A DNA stretch of 64,000 bases, from positions 3,720,001 through 3,784,000 of the forward strand of contig NZ_LT629971.1 of assembly GCF_900108565.1 (NCBI RefSeq), in the 5' to 3' direction. The position numbers and the translations under genes are program-made. The notes under the pieces were generated by a model, which was given only the letters and a program-made list of their open reading frames with translations, was not told the origin of the DNA and did not search any database. The stretch is from Mycolicibacterium rutilum (GTDB lineage Bacteria > Actinomycetota > Actinomycetes > Mycobacteriales > Mycobacteriaceae). This document shows positions 1 through 8,696 of the stretch, piece after piece; within the stretch, counting starts at the first letter, position 1; every line of letters starts with the position of its first letter.

Positions 1-276
1 GAGAAGGAGTCCGGACCGCCGCGGCTGCTGCGCGGGCTCAAGGCCGTCGGCCGCGGAGTGTTGCGGGCCGACCTGACCGTGCTCGACGGTGACCGGCCGG
101 TCGGGGTGACGACGTCGGGAACCTTCTCTCCCACATTGAAGATCGGGATCGGGCTCGCGCTCATCGACACCGCCGCCGACATCGCCGACGGCCAGCGCGT
201 CACCGTCGACGTCCGCGGCCGGGCGGTCGAGTGCGAGGTGGTCAAGCCCCCGTTCGTCGCGGCGAAAACTCGTTAG
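1..276 (+). CDS. gcvT: Aminomethyltransferase GcvT, C-terminal part
   Basis: This is the last 91 codons of a gene that begins before the window; the frame is open from base 1 and stops at TAG 274-276. The tail reads like the C-terminal barrel of glycine-cleavage T protein, with TSGTFSPTLKIGIGLALI followed by a GQRVTVDVRGR segment, which is typical of GcvT/YgfZ folds. GcvT transfers the aminomethyl carbon of glycine to tetrahydrofolate in the glycine cleavage system. In M. tuberculosis gcvT lies beside ilvE, as here. The 5' part and the folate-binding residues are outside the window, so a YgfZ-like paralogue cannot be fully excluded. Confidence 0.85.
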   Translation, partial: EKESGPPRLLRGLKAVGRGVLRADLTVLDGDRPVGVTTSGTFSPTLKIGIGLALIDTAADIADGQRVTVDVRGRAVECEVVKPPFVAAKTR

Positions 277-287
277 CACCCCGGATA

Positions 288-293
288 TACAAT
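288..293 (+). promoter_or_regulatory. Leaderless promoter -10 of ilvE
   Basis: TACAAT lies exactly 6 nt before the ATG at 300. No Shine-Dalgarno sequence stands in between, so transcription would start at or next to the A of the start codon. This spacing recurs at several other genes in the window. Confidence 0.6.
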
Positions 294-299
294 CGGTTT

Positions 300-1406
300 A
301 TGACTGACGGCCCCCTCGAGTTCACGGTTGAGCACAATGCGAACCGGGCGAGCGATGAGGTACGGGCGTCGATTCTGGCGAACCCCGGATTCGGTCAGTT
401 CCACACCGACCACATGGTGTCGATCGACTACACCGAGGGCAGGGGCTGGCACGACGCCCGGGTGATCCCGTACGGCCCCATCGAACTCGATCCGTCGGCG
501 ATCGTGCTGCACTACGCGCAGGAGATCTTCGAGGGCCTGAAGGCCTACCGGTGGGCCGACGGTTCCGTCGTGTCGTTCCGGCCCGAGGCCAACGCCGCGC
601 GGCTGCGCCTGTCGGCGCGTCGGCTGGCGATCCCGGAGCTGCCCGAGGAAGTGTTCATCGAGTCGCTGCGCCAGCTGATCGCCATCGACCAGCAGTGGGT
701 GCCGCCGGCCGGTGGCGAGGAGTCGCTGTATTTGCGGCCGTTCGTGATCGCCACCGAACCCGGCCTCGGGGTGCGGCCCGCGACGCAGTACCGCTACCTG
801 GTGATCGCCTCACCGGCGGGCGCCTATTTCAAGGGCGGGATCAAACCGGTCAGCGTGTGGCTCTCCACCGAGTACGTGCGCGCCTGCCCGGGCGGCACCG
901 GCGCGGCCAAGTTCGGCGGCAACTACGCCGCGTCGCTGCTGGCGCAGGCCCAGGCCGCCGACAACGACTGCGACCAGGTGGTGTGGCTGGACGCCGCCGA
1001 GCGTCGCTATGTCGAAGAGATGGGCGGGATGAACCTGTTCTTCGTGTTCGGCAGCGGCGGCTCCGCGCGGCTGGTGACCCCGGAGCTGAGCGGGTCCATC
1101 CTGCCGGGCGTGACGCGGGACTCCTTGCTGCAGTTGGCATCTGACGCCGGATTCGCGGTCGAGGAGCGGAAGATCGACGTCGACGAGTGGCAGAAGAAGG
1201 CGGCCGCCGGCGAGATCACCGAGGTGTTCGCCTGCGGGACGGCCGCGGTCATCACCCCGGTCGCGCGGGTCAAGCACGCCGAGGGCGAGTTCACCATCGC
1301 CGACGGCGGGCCGGGCGAGATCACGATGGCGCTGCGCGACACCCTGACGGGGATCCAGCGCGGCACGTTCGCCGACACCCACGGCTGGATGGCGCGGCTG
1401 AGCTAG
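300..1406 (+). CDS. ilvE: Branched-chain amino acid aminotransferase
   Basis: This 368-aa PLP-dependent class IV aminotransferase performs the last step of leucine, isoleucine and valine synthesis, moving the amino group of glutamate to branched 2-oxo acids. The PLP lysine is in GTGAAKFGGNYAAS, followed by the EEMGGMNLFFVF segment typical of the IlvE family, and the C-terminal GTAAVITPV loop binds the cofactor phosphate. The length equals that of M. tuberculosis IlvE. The frame is open further upstream, but ATG 300 matches the family N-terminus and sits just behind a -10 hexamer, suggesting leaderless translation. Its TAG shares a CTAG with the stop of convergent cobS. Confidence 0.95.
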   Translation: MTDGPLEFTVEHNANRASDEVRASILANPGFGQFHTDHMVSIDYTEGRGWHDARVIPYGPIELDPSAIVLHYAQEIFEGLKAYRWADGSVVSFRPEANAARLRLSARRLAIPELPEEVFIESLRQLIAIDQQWVPPAGGEESLYLRPFVIATEPGLGVRPATQYRYLVIASPAGAYFKGGIKPVSVWLSTEYVRACPGGTGAAKFGGNYAASLLAQAQAADNDCDQVVWLDAAERRYVEEMGGMNLFFVFGSGGSARLVTPELSGSILPGVTRDSLLQLASDAGFAVEERKIDVDEWQKKAAAGEITEVFACGTAAVITPVARVKHAEGEFTIADGGPGEITMALRDTLTGIQRGTFADTHGWMARLS

Positions 1407-2124
1407 CCGACCGCCAAGCCCAGCGCGGCGACCGTCGTCGTCACCTCCACCGCGGCACCGAGCACGTCGCCGGTGATCCCGCCGAAGCGGCGCACGCAGT
1501 GCGCGACCAGCGCGGCGCCGCAAACCAGCGCCACCAGCACCGCGACCGGGCCCTGCCACGGGCGCGGGCCGGCCAGCACGGCCAGTGCCGCGGCCGCGAC
1601 GACCCAGGCGGCCGCCACCGCGACGGGTTGGCTGCCCGCGACTCGCACGCCCAGCGCGCTGCCCGCCGCCGCGGGCACTCCGCGCCGGCACGCCAGCACC
1701 GCCGCCACCCGCCCGCACGTCACGGCCACCACCACGGCGACGGCGCTGAGCTGTGCGAACGCCAGGGCCTGCAGCAGTACGGCGAGCACCACCGCGGCGA
1801 CGCCGAACGGGCCCGCCGCGCCGCCGCGCATCACCTCGAGCGCCCGCTCGGGCGGGCCGTAACAGCCCAGCCCGTCGAAAGTGTCGGCGAGACCGTCGAC
1901 GTGCAACCCGCGGGTGGCCAGCACCAGAACCGCGACGGCGAGCACCCCCGCCAGCGCACCGGAGCCGAACGCCGCGGTCGCCGCCCACAGCGTCGCGGCC
2001 GCGAGCCCCCGAGCGCGAGGCCGACCACCGGCAACGCCGTCAGCGCGCCCCGCCCGATCGGCGGCGCCCACCGCACCGGCACAACGGTGCCGAACGCGAA
2101 AGCGCCTGCGACAGAACGGATCAC
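1403..2124 (-). pseudogene. cobS: Cobalamin synthase CobS, frameshifted
   Basis: CobS joins adenosylcobinamide-GDP and alpha-ribazole (phosphate) at the membrane in the last stage of B12 assembly. The GTG start at 2124 overlaps the cobT stop as GTGA, and the N-terminus VIRSVAGAFAFGTVVPV is typical. After VVGLALG the frame is lost; the rest, from LAAATLWAATAAFG through TRGLHVDGLADTFDGLGCYG to the TAG at 1403, continues in another frame. On the coding strand the break falls in a run of five G (CCCCC at 2006-2010 on +), and one more G would restore a 240-aa protein. It is either a real inactivating or phase-variable deletion or a homopolymer sequencing error. Confidence 0.85.
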
Positions 2125-3173
2125 GAGACCATGTCGGTTGCGACGCCCGCCTCGTCGAACGTCGCCATCGACGCCAGGGCGGCGACCGCGGCGCGCAGCA
2201 CCGGCAGGGCCAGCGCCGCGCCGGTGCCCTCGCCGAGGCGCATCCGCATATCCAGGATCGGGTCCAGACCCAGCCGGTCCAGCGCGACGGCGTGCGCGGG
2301 TTCGGTCGACCGGTGCCCGGCCTGCCACCACTGACGGGCACCCGGAGCCATCCGTTCGGCCGCGAGCGCCGCGGCCGTCACCACCAGGCCGTCCAGCAGT
2401 AGCGGGGTCCGTCGCACGGCGGCCTGGGCGCAGAAACCGGCCATCGCCGCGAGGTCGGCCCCGCCGCAGATCCGCAGCAGCGCAAGGGGATCGGTGGTGC
2501 GGCGGCACCGGTACAGCGCGTCTCGGATCGCGGCGGTCTTGCGGGCCCAGCCCGCGTCGTCGACGCCGGTGCCGCGGCCCACCACCGCCACCGGCTCGCA
2601 GTCGGCCAGCGCGGCGATCAAAGTCGTTGCCGGCGTGGTGTTCCCGATACCCATGTCGCCGGCGATCAGCAGGTCGGCGCCGGCGTCGACCTCCTCGTCG
2701 GCGACCCGCCTGCCGGCATCGACCGCCGCGGTCAGTTCCTCGTCGGTGAGCGCGTCCTCGACCGCGATGTTGCCGCTGCCGCGGCGCACCTTGTGCGCGC
2801 CGATGGCGGGGGAGCGCGGCGCCTCGGTGTCGACGGCGACGTCGAGGACGCGCACCGTCGCGCCGGCCACCTCGGCGAGCACGTTGATCGCGGCGCCGCC
2901 GGCGTCGAAGTTGGCGACCATCTGCGCCGTCACGTCGGGCGGGTACGCCGACACCCCGGCCGCCGCGACGCCGTGGTCCCCGGCGAACACCACCACGCGG
3001 GCCCGCCGGAACTGGTGCGGTGGGCAGGCGCCCTGACATGCCGCCACCCACACCGACAGGTCTTCGAGCCTGCCCAGCGCCCCCGCCGGTTTGGTGAGCC
3101 GGTCCTGCCGCGCCCTGGCGGCGGCGGCCGCGTCGGCGTCGGGCGCCGCGACGGGATCGAACGGCGACGTCAC
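2121..3173 (-). CDS. cobT: DMB phosphoribosyltransferase CobT
   Basis: This is nicotinate-nucleotide-dimethylbenzimidazole phosphoribosyltransferase, 350 aa, which activates the lower ligand of B12 as alpha-ribazole phosphate. Family segments are visible: LTKPAGALGRLEDL near the N-terminus, FAGDHGVAAAGVSAYP, the IAGDMGIGNTTPATTL core, and RLGEGTGAALALP with the catalytic glutamate near the C-terminus. The frame runs 19 codons further upstream, but GTG 3173 overlaps the cobU stop as GTGA, implying translational coupling, and gives the family N-terminus. It is followed by cobS with another GTGA overlap. Confidence 0.95.
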   Translation of the reverse strand: MTSPFDPVAAPDADAAAAARARQDRLTKPAGALGRLEDLSVWVAACQGACPPHQFRRARVVVFAGDHGVAAAGVSAYPPDVTAQMVANFDAGGAAINVLAEVAGATVRVLDVAVDTEAPRSPAIGAHKVRRGSGNIAVEDALTDEELTAAVDAGRRVADEEVDAGADLLIAGDMGIGNTTPATTLIAALADCEPVAVVGRGTGVDDAGWARKTAAIRDALYRCRRTTDPLALLRICGGADLAAMAGFCAQAAVRRTPLLLDGLVVTAAALAAERMAPGARQWWQAGHRSTEPAHAVALDRLGLDPILDMRMRLGEGTGAALALPVLRAAVAALASMATFDEAGVATDMVS

Positions 3174-3700
3174 ACCGCCTCCTTGACCGTGACCGGTTGA
3201 CCGGCGACGACCAGCACGACCCGATCGCACACCGCGGCCAGGCGCTGGTTGAGCGCACCGAGTTCATCGGCGAAGCGGCGCCCGGCGGCCGTCGCGGGCA
3301 CCACGGTCAGCCCGACCTCGGGGCTGACCACCGCCAGCGGGGCCTGATATCCCGCGACCGCGTCGACGAGGTCCTCGACGTCGGTGCCCACCTTGGCGCC
3401 GGTCCACGCGCCGATGCGGTCCATCGTCGCGGTCAGCCACGCACCGGCGTCGTCGACCAGCGTCGGCACCGACTCGGCGCCCAATTGCGTTGCCACGTCG
3501 GTGGTTTCGACAGTGAACCAGCGGGATTCCCGGCGCTGCCGGTGGGAGGCGATCCTGGCCGCCCACTCGTCGTCGCCGCCGGGATCAGGACCGGTCGCCA
3601 GGTAGCGCAGCGGCTGCGGGGCGGGCGCAGCGTCGGCAAGCGCTGCCTCGGCCCACTGCGACTTGCCCGACCGGATGCCGCCGAGCACCAGCACACGCAC
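3170..3700 (-). CDS. cobU: Adenosylcobinamide kinase/guanylyltransferase
   Basis: This 176-aa bifunctional enzyme phosphorylates adenosylcobinamide and then attaches GMP, preparing it for CobS. The N-terminal P-loop GGIRSGKSQWAE is that of the CobU/CobP family, and the histidine in ASHRQRRESRW corresponds to the guanylylated histidine region. SPEVGLTVVP and LNQRLA are further family landmarks. It starts with GTG 5 nt behind the DUF3043 gene and overlaps cobT by 4 nt, so DUF3043-cobU-cobT-cobS look like one operon. In M. tuberculosis cobU lies elsewhere, so this arrangement differs. Confidence 0.93.
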   Translation of the reverse strand: MRVLVLGGIRSGKSQWAEAALADAAPAPQPLRYLATGPDPGGDDEWAARIASHRQRRESRWFTVETTDVATQLGAESVPTLVDDAGAWLTATMDRIGAWTGAKVGTDVEDLVDAVAGYQAPLAVVSPEVGLTVVPATAAGRRFADELGALNQRLAAVCDRVVLVVAGQPVTVKEAV

Positions 3701-3705
3701 CGGGG

Positions 3706-4383
3706 TCAGGTGACCTTGTCGCCGCGCTCGACCTGGGGGCGCGGCGCGCGCATGCGGCGCAGCTGCGAGGCGCGGCTGGCTGCGTAGAAGCCGAGCTTCC
3801 AGCCGCTCTCGGTGTTGTCCGGGAACTTCGCGTCGACCAGCTTGTTGACCTTGCGGCCGACGATGAAGCCGTCGATCACCATGATCACGACGAGCACCAG
3901 CATCGCGGGGGACAGCAGCCGCTGCACCTGGATCGACGGCACGGCCAGCATGACGAAGATCAGGCCGAGCGCCGACGGCATGAACAACCCGAGCACGTTG
4001 CGGCGGGAATCGACCACGTCGCGCACGAAGCGCCGCACCGGACCGCGGTCACGCGGCAGCAGGTAGGCCTCCTCGCCGGCCATCATCTTCTCGCGCCGCT
4101 GCGTCATCTCCTCGCGACGGGCCGACTTCTCGGCCTTGCGCTCCTCACGGGTCAGCGACTTGCGCATCTCCTTGCGGCGCTTGCGGGCCTCGGCGGCGGT
4201 CATCGGGGCCGGGGCCACCGGGCCGCGCCTGCGGGCCGCCTCGCTGCGTTTCGGCGTCGGCCTGCCCTTGGGCGCGGTGCCGCGGGCCGACTTGCCGGTG
4301 TCGGCAGTGTCTTCGGACACATCCGCGGACACGTCGGCGTCCGGGTTCGGCAGGTTGTCTTTCTTGCGGCCCAGCAGGTTCAC
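3706..4383 (-). CDS. DUF3043 membrane protein (Rv2206-like)
   Basis: This is a 225-aa conserved actinobacterial protein of unknown function. Residues 1-95 are highly charged and basic, with repeated AEARKRRKEMRKSLTREER-type sequence likely to be helical or disordered. Two hydrophobic segments follow, around NVLGLFMPSALGLIFVML and LLSPAMLVLVVIMVIDGFIV, then a basic tail. It is the first gene of the reverse-strand unit that continues into cobU with 5 nt between them. No enzymatic motif is visible, and co-transcription with cobalamin genes does not prove a role in B12 synthesis. Confidence 0.85.
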   Translation of the reverse strand: MNLLGRKKDNLPNPDADVSADVSEDTADTGKSARGTAPKGRPTPKRSEAARRRGPVAPAPMTAAEARKRRKEMRKSLTREERKAEKSARREEMTQRREKMMAGEEAYLLPRDRGPVRRFVRDVVDSRRNVLGLFMPSALGLIFVMLAVPSIQVQRLLSPAMLVLVVIMVIDGFIVGRKVNKLVDAKFPDNTESGWKLGFYAASRASQLRRMRAPRPQVERGDKVT

Positions 4384-4457
4384 ACCCGCAAGGTTACTTC
4401 CGCGCCGGCGGCCGGCGACCGGCTGGGGACAAAGTCGGGAATAGCGCCCGAAAGAGG

Positions 4458-4502
4458 TACCGTTGTTTCAGTACGCCCCACACGATGAGGCCTTACAGGA
4501 GA
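4458..4502 (+). promoter_or_regulatory. Putative -10 and ribosome binding site of erpA
   Basis: A TACCGT hexamer at 4458-4463 fits the mycobacterial TANNNT -10 pattern. A strong AGGAGA at 4497-4502 stands 5 nt before ATG 4508. No convincing -35 is visible. The 124-nt gap is divergent, so it must also carry the promoter of the DUF3043-cob unit. Confidence 0.4.
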
Positions 4503-4507
4503 CCTAA

Positions 4508-4864
4508 ATGACAGTTCAGGGAGAGACGGCCACCACCACCCACGGTGTGATCCTGACCGACGCCGCGGCCGCCAAGGCCAAGGCGTTGCTCGACCAGGAG
4601 GGCCGCGACGACCTCGCCCTGCGCATCGCAGTGCAGCCGGGCGGCTGCGCCGGCCTGCGCTACAACCTCTTCTTCGACGACCGGTCGCTCGACGGCGACC
4701 TGGTTGCGGAGTTCGGCGGCGTCAGCCTGACCGTGGACCGGATGAGCGCGCCCTACGTGCAGGGCGCGACGATCGATTTCGTCGACACCATCGAGAAGCA
4801 GGGCTTCACGATCGACAACCCGAACGCCACCGGGTCCTGCGCCTGCGGCGACTCGTTCAACTGA
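4508..4864 (+). CDS. erpA: HesB/IscA/ErpA iron-sulfur insertion protein
   Basis: This is a 118-aa A-type carrier that delivers Fe-S clusters to apoproteins. The three cluster-binding cysteines are in the expected places: one in QPGGCAGLRYNLFFDD and two in SCACGDSFN at the C-terminus. The length matches the M. tuberculosis homologue. It is preceded by a good AGGAG site. The cytochrome bc1 Rieske protein encoded further along is one plausible client, but nothing in the sequence shows a specific partner. Naming it ErpA rather than SufA/IscA is by convention for this single actinobacterial family member. Confidence 0.92.
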   Translation: MTVQGETATTTHGVILTDAAAAKAKALLDQEGRDDLALRIAVQPGGCAGLRYNLFFDDRSLDGDLVAEFGGVSLTVDRMSAPYVQGATIDFVDTIEKQGFTIDNPNATGSCACGDSFN

Positions 4865-4874
4865 CCCCGACGGG

Positions 4875-5507
4875 TCAGAACGCGCCGCCGGTGCGCGGCA
4901 GATAAGAGCAGACCAGGACCTCGTCGCCCTGCGCCAGTAGCTGGGCGACGGCCTGCTGTTCGTCGTTGCCGGGTCGGTCGCGCCGCGACGAACTCGCCGG
5001 CACCACCCGCATCGTGAACAACACCTGAGCCTGGTTGGGCGAGGGCAGCACCATCTTGTCGATCGACGTCACCTCGGCGCTGCTGTACTGCTTGCGGAAC
5101 GCGTCACCGGACAGGCCGGCCAGCGCCAGGTCGGACCGCTTCTCCTTGACCGCGTCGAACAACCCGCACAGCGTGTGGCGGGCGACGGTCTCGTCGTCGC
5201 CGTTGGTCAACGCGTCCAGATAGTCCTGGATCGCGGCCTTGGCCGACTCCTCTGACAGCGCCGCCGATGACTGTGACGCCTGATCCCGGCCGCTCGTGGC
5301 GACCAGTCCCACCACCGCGGCGATCACCGCGAGGGCCAGCACCGCGCCCACGACGATCGGCCAGCGCCGCTTCTTGCGGTACGGCACCGGTGGCGGCAGC
5401 ATCCCCGGGTAGGCGGAGGGCACACCGTCCGGATACGGCACGGACTGTGGAGGCATTTGCGGGCCGGCGGGGCCAGCACCGTATTGGGGCGGGTACGGAC
5501 CCGTCAT
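4875..5507 (-). CDS. Membrane-anchored hypothetical protein (Rv2203-like)
   Basis: This is a 210-aa protein with a Pro/Tyr/Gly-rich cytoplasmic N-terminus (residues 1-45), a basic KKRR stretch, one transmembrane helix (about residues 49-70) and an extracytoplasmic domain. The outer part begins with a helical segment, LSEESAKAAIQDYLDALTNGDDETVARH, of the kind seen in NTF2-like or DUF4878-type domains. This architecture is common in mycobacterial envelope proteins of unknown function. Its stop lies 10 nt from that of convergent erpA, and it is divergent from adenosine kinase. Confidence 0.8.
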   Translation of the reverse strand: MTGPYPPQYGAGPAGPQMPPQSVPYPDGVPSAYPGMLPPPVPYRKKRRWPIVVGAVLALAVIAAVVGLVATSGRDQASQSSAALSEESAKAAIQDYLDALTNGDDETVARHTLCGLFDAVKEKRSDLALAGLSGDAFRKQYSSAEVTSIDKMVLPSPNQAQVLFTMRVVPASSSRRDRPGNDEQQAVAQLLAQGDEVLVCSYLPRTGGAF

Positions 5508-5596
5508 CGATTTGCTCCCCCGAGATGTGTGGTGGCAGAGGCCTGTCTACAGTGCTTTTTCGAGGCGGACATGTCTTTGTAGGCAGGTTAACGCAC

Positions 5597-5602
5597 TACA
5601 AT
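5597..5602 (+). promoter_or_regulatory. Putative -10 of adenosine kinase gene
   Basis: TACAAT sits in a clearly AT-richer island (about 5575-5637) inside otherwise GC-rich DNA, 35 nt before the GTG start. A GAAGGG Shine-Dalgarno-like run follows at 5624-5629. No close match to a -35 is evident. Confidence 0.5.
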
Positions 5603-5637
5603 TATCTAGACGACTTAACAAACGAAGGGCTTAGTTC

Positions 5638-6612
5638 GTGACGATTGCGGTAACCGGATCAATTGCAACCGACCATCTGATGCGGTTTCCCGGGAAGTTC
5701 TCCGAACAGCTCCTGCCCGACCACTTGCAGAAGGTGTCGCTGAGCTTCCTCGTCGACGACCTCGTGGTGCACCGCGGCGGGGTGGCGGGCAACATGGCCT
5801 ACGCGATCGGCGTGCTCGGCGGCGAGGTGGCGCTGGTCGGCGCGGTCGGCAAGGACTTCGACGACTACCGCAGCTGGCTGGAGTCGGTGGGCGTGGACAC
5901 CGAGAGCGTGCTGGTGTCCGATTCGGCCTACACCGCGCGGTTCGTCTGCACCACCGACGACGCGATGGCGCAGATCGCGTCCTTCTATCCCGGCGCGATG
6001 TCGGAGGCGCGCAACATCTCCCTCGGCGAGGTCGCCAAGCGGCTCGGTGCCCCGGAGCTGGTGATCGTCGGCGCCAACGACCCCGAGGCGATGTTCTTGC
6101 ACACCGAGGAGTGCCGCAGCCTCGGGCTGGCGTTCGCCGCGGACCCGTCCCAGCAGCTGGCGCGGCTGTCGGGCGAGGAGATCCGCAAGCTGATCGACGG
6201 CGCGACCTACCTGTTCACCAACGACTACGAGTGGGATCTGCTGCTGCAGAAGTCGGGCTGGAGCGAGGCCCAGGTGATGAGCCAGATCGGGCTGCGGGTC
6301 ACCACGCTGGGACCCAAGGGCGTCGACCTGGTCAGCTCGGACGGCACCTTCATCCACGTCGACGTCGTCCCCGAGAAGCACCAGGCCGACCCGACCGGCA
6401 TCGGCGACGCGTTCCGGGCGGGCTTCCTGACCGGCCGCAGCGCCGGGCTGAGCCTCGAACGCTCGGCGCAGCTCGCCTCGCTGGTCGCGGTGCTGGTGTT
6501 CGAGGCTCCCGGGCCGCAGGAGTGGAGCTGGGACCGCGACGAGGCCCTGCAGCGGCTCGGGGACGCCTACGGCGCCGACGCGGCCGCCGAGATCGCCGAG
6601 GCGCTGCGCTGA
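5638..6612 (+). CDS. adoK: Adenosine kinase / PfkB carbohydrate kinase
   Basis: This 324-aa ribokinase-family enzyme phosphorylates adenosine to AMP in purine salvage; the mycobacterial enzyme is a ribokinase-like adenosine kinase formerly annotated cbhK. The N-terminal PfkB signature contains GGVAGNMAYAIGVLGG, and the C-terminal ATP/anion-hole motif is DPTGIGDAFRAGFLTG with the catalytic Asp in GIGDAF. The length is identical to the M. tuberculosis protein as I recall it. GTG 5638 follows a GAAGGG run. It converges on asnB with a single base between the stop codons. Confidence 0.93.
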   Translation: MTIAVTGSIATDHLMRFPGKFSEQLLPDHLQKVSLSFLVDDLVVHRGGVAGNMAYAIGVLGGEVALVGAVGKDFDDYRSWLESVGVDTESVLVSDSAYTARFVCTTDDAMAQIASFYPGAMSEARNISLGEVAKRLGAPELVIVGANDPEAMFLHTEECRSLGLAFAADPSQQLARLSGEEIRKLIDGATYLFTNDYEWDLLLQKSGWSEAQVMSQIGLRVTTLGPKGVDLVSSDGTFIHVDVVPEKHQADPTGIGDAFRAGFLTGRSAGLSLERSAQLASLVAVLVFEAPGPQEWSWDRDEALQRLGDAYGADAAAEIAEALR

Positions 6613-6613
6613 T

Positions 6614-8545
6614 TTACAGCTGCACGGGGTAGGTCGGCTCGCTGATCTGCGGTGTGATGCTGTGCTCGACGAAGATCGCGTGCCACAGCATGAAGATCAG
6701 CACCGTCCACAGTCGACGGCTGTGGTCGGCGGCGCCGTCGCGGTGTTCGTCGAGCATGGTGCGCACCGCGGCGAGGTCGATCAGGTGACCCGCCTGTGAC
6801 GACCCGACCATCGAGTGCGCCCAGTCGAGCAGCTCACCCGCCCGCAGCCAGTGCCGGATCGGCACCGGGAAGCCGAGCTTGGGCCGGTTCAGCACGTGCG
6901 CGGGCACGATCGGCTCCAGCGCCCGCCGCAAGGCGAATTTCGTTGTCGCCCTGGTGATCTTCTGGTCGTAGGGCAGCCGCGACGCCACCGCGAAGACCTC
7001 GGGGTCCAGGAACGGGACCCGCAGCTCGAGCGAGTTCGCCATCGTCATCTTGTCGGCTTTGACCAGGATGTCGCCGCGCAGCCAGGTGAACAGGTCGATG
7101 TGCTGCATGCGGGCCACCGGGTCCCAGCCCTTCGACGCCTCGTACACCGGTGCGGTGACGTCGGTGTGCGTCCACTCCTCGCGGAAGCCCGGCAGCACCG
7201 CGCGCAGCTGCGCGTCGGAGAAGCTGCGCGCGTTGCCGTAGTAGCGCTCCTCGAGCGTGAGCGACCCGCGGTGCAGCAGGCTCTTACCGCGCATCCCCTC
7301 GGGCAGCGGCCGCGACGCCTTGCCCAGCGATCGGCGCAGCGGCCGTGGCAGATACTCGAAAGGCTTGAGCGACAACGGTTCCCGGTAGATCGTGTAGCCG
7401 CCGAACAGTTCGTCGGCGCCCTCGCCGGACAGCACCACCTTCACGTGCTTGCGCGCCTCACGCGCGATGAAGAACAGCGGCACCAGCGCCGGGTCGGCGA
7501 CGGGTTCGTCGAGATACCAGACGATTTCGGGCAGCGCGGCGACGAACTCCTCCTGGCCGACGACCTTGGTGACGTGCCGGGCGCCGATCGCCTCGGCCGA
7601 CGCGACGGCCACGTCGACCTCCGAGAAGCCCTCACGCTCGAACCCCGTGGTGAACGTGATCAGCCGCGGGTTGTGCCGCATCGCCAGCGCCGCGATCGCC
7701 GTCGAATCGATCCCGCCGGACAGGAAGGCGCCGACAGTGACGTCGGCGCGCATGTGCTTGGCGACCGAGTCCTCGAGCACCGCGGTGATCTCGTCGTAGC
7801 GCTCCTGTTCCCGGCCGGCGACGAACGGCACGGGGGAGAACCGCGGGGTGAAGTAGCGCGTGACTTCCGGGGCCGCACCCGGCCGGATCCGCGCGTAGCT
7901 GCCGGACTCCAGTCGGCGGATGCCGCGCTGCAGCGTCTCGGGTTCGGGGACGTACTGCAGCACCGTGTAGTGCTGCACGGCGCGCTCGTCGATGCCCAGG
8001 TCCAGGTCCAGCGCGCCGGCCATGTCGAGCAGGCACTTCTTCTCGCTGCCGACCGCGGTGCCACCGGGCCCGGTCGCCAGGTACAGCGGTTTGATGCCGA
8101 ACGGATCGCGGGCGCAGAACAGTTCGCCCTCCACGGTGTCCCACAGCGCGAACGCGAACATGCCGCGCAGCCGCGCCAGCGCGTCGGTGCCCCAGTGGTG
8201 GTAGGCCGCCAGGATCGCCTCGCCGTCACCGTCGGTGGCGAACGTCGCGCCGCACTCGGCGCGCAGCTGCTCACGAAGTTCGAGGTAGTTATAGATCTCG
8301 CCGTTGAACACCAGCACGTAGCGGTCCGGCGCCTCGGGCGGCCCCCAGCGCAACGGTTGGTGACTGTGTGCGATGTCGATGATCGACAGCCGGTTGAAGC
8401 CCAGCACGAGCCGGTCGTCCGACCAGGTTCCGGGCTCGTCGGGGCCGCGGTGACGCATCAGGTGCGACGCGCCGGACACCGCGTCGATCAGCTCGGGTCC
8501 GCCGGTCGCGGAAGGGTCACGCAACAAGGCCAGCAGTCCGCACAC
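6614..8545 (-). CDS. asnB: Glutamine-dependent asparagine synthetase-type amidotransferase
   Basis: The protein is 643 aa. Starting at GTG 8545, residue 2 is the cysteine nucleophile (CGLLALLRD), required after Met removal in Ntn-type class II glutaminases. HRGPDEPGTW and FNGEIYNYLELR complete that domain. The C-terminal synthetase domain carries the PP-loop LSGGIDSTAIAAL and the SGEGADELFGGY motif. Family members make asparagine, but the corynebacterial homologue LtsA and mycobacterial AsnB are linked to amidation of meso-diaminopimelate in peptidoglycan, and I favour that role in this cell-wall-rich region. The frame extends 9 codons upstream, but that would bury the catalytic Cys. Confidence 0.93.
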   Translation of the reverse strand: MCGLLALLRDPSATGGPELIDAVSGASHLMRHRGPDEPGTWSDDRLVLGFNRLSIIDIAHSHQPLRWGPPEAPDRYVLVFNGEIYNYLELREQLRAECGATFATDGDGEAILAAYHHWGTDALARLRGMFAFALWDTVEGELFCARDPFGIKPLYLATGPGGTAVGSEKKCLLDMAGALDLDLGIDERAVQHYTVLQYVPEPETLQRGIRRLESGSYARIRPGAAPEVTRYFTPRFSPVPFVAGREQERYDEITAVLEDSVAKHMRADVTVGAFLSGGIDSTAIAALAMRHNPRLITFTTGFEREGFSEVDVAVASAEAIGARHVTKVVGQEEFVAALPEIVWYLDEPVADPALVPLFFIAREARKHVKVVLSGEGADELFGGYTIYREPLSLKPFEYLPRPLRRSLGKASRPLPEGMRGKSLLHRGSLTLEERYYGNARSFSDAQLRAVLPGFREEWTHTDVTAPVYEASKGWDPVARMQHIDLFTWLRGDILVKADKMTMANSLELRVPFLDPEVFAVASRLPYDQKITRATTKFALRRALEPIVPAHVLNRPKLGFPVPIRHWLRAGELLDWAHSMVGSSQAGHLIDLAAVRTMLDEHRDGAADHSRRLWTVLIFMLWHAIFVEHSITPQISEPTYPVQL

Positions 8546-8633
8546 GGCGCCAGTATGCCCAACGCCCGCCACACCCGAGCACCGCAGTACGGAGGTGTGT
8601 CGAGACCGGCTCCCGGGCGTGGTCTACGCTGCG

Positions 8634-8689
8634 TAGTATTCGCTTCGAAACACCGACCGCACGCGGTCGCGCGGCATGACTCTAGGAGG
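8634..8689 (+). promoter_or_regulatory. Putative -10 and ribosome binding site of ctaC
   Basis: TAGTAT at 8634-8639 fits TANNNT. A perfect AGGAGG at 8684-8689, 7 nt before GTG 8697, decides the start over the upstream in-frame ATG at 8676. Confidence 0.5.
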
Positions 8690-8696
8690 CTCCAAC

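Noticed and set aside
810..1988. 392-aa minus-strand open frame
   Set aside because: It is antisense to ilvE at one end and a wrong-frame reading of cobS at the other; composition is Arg/Gly/Ala-rich with no domain.
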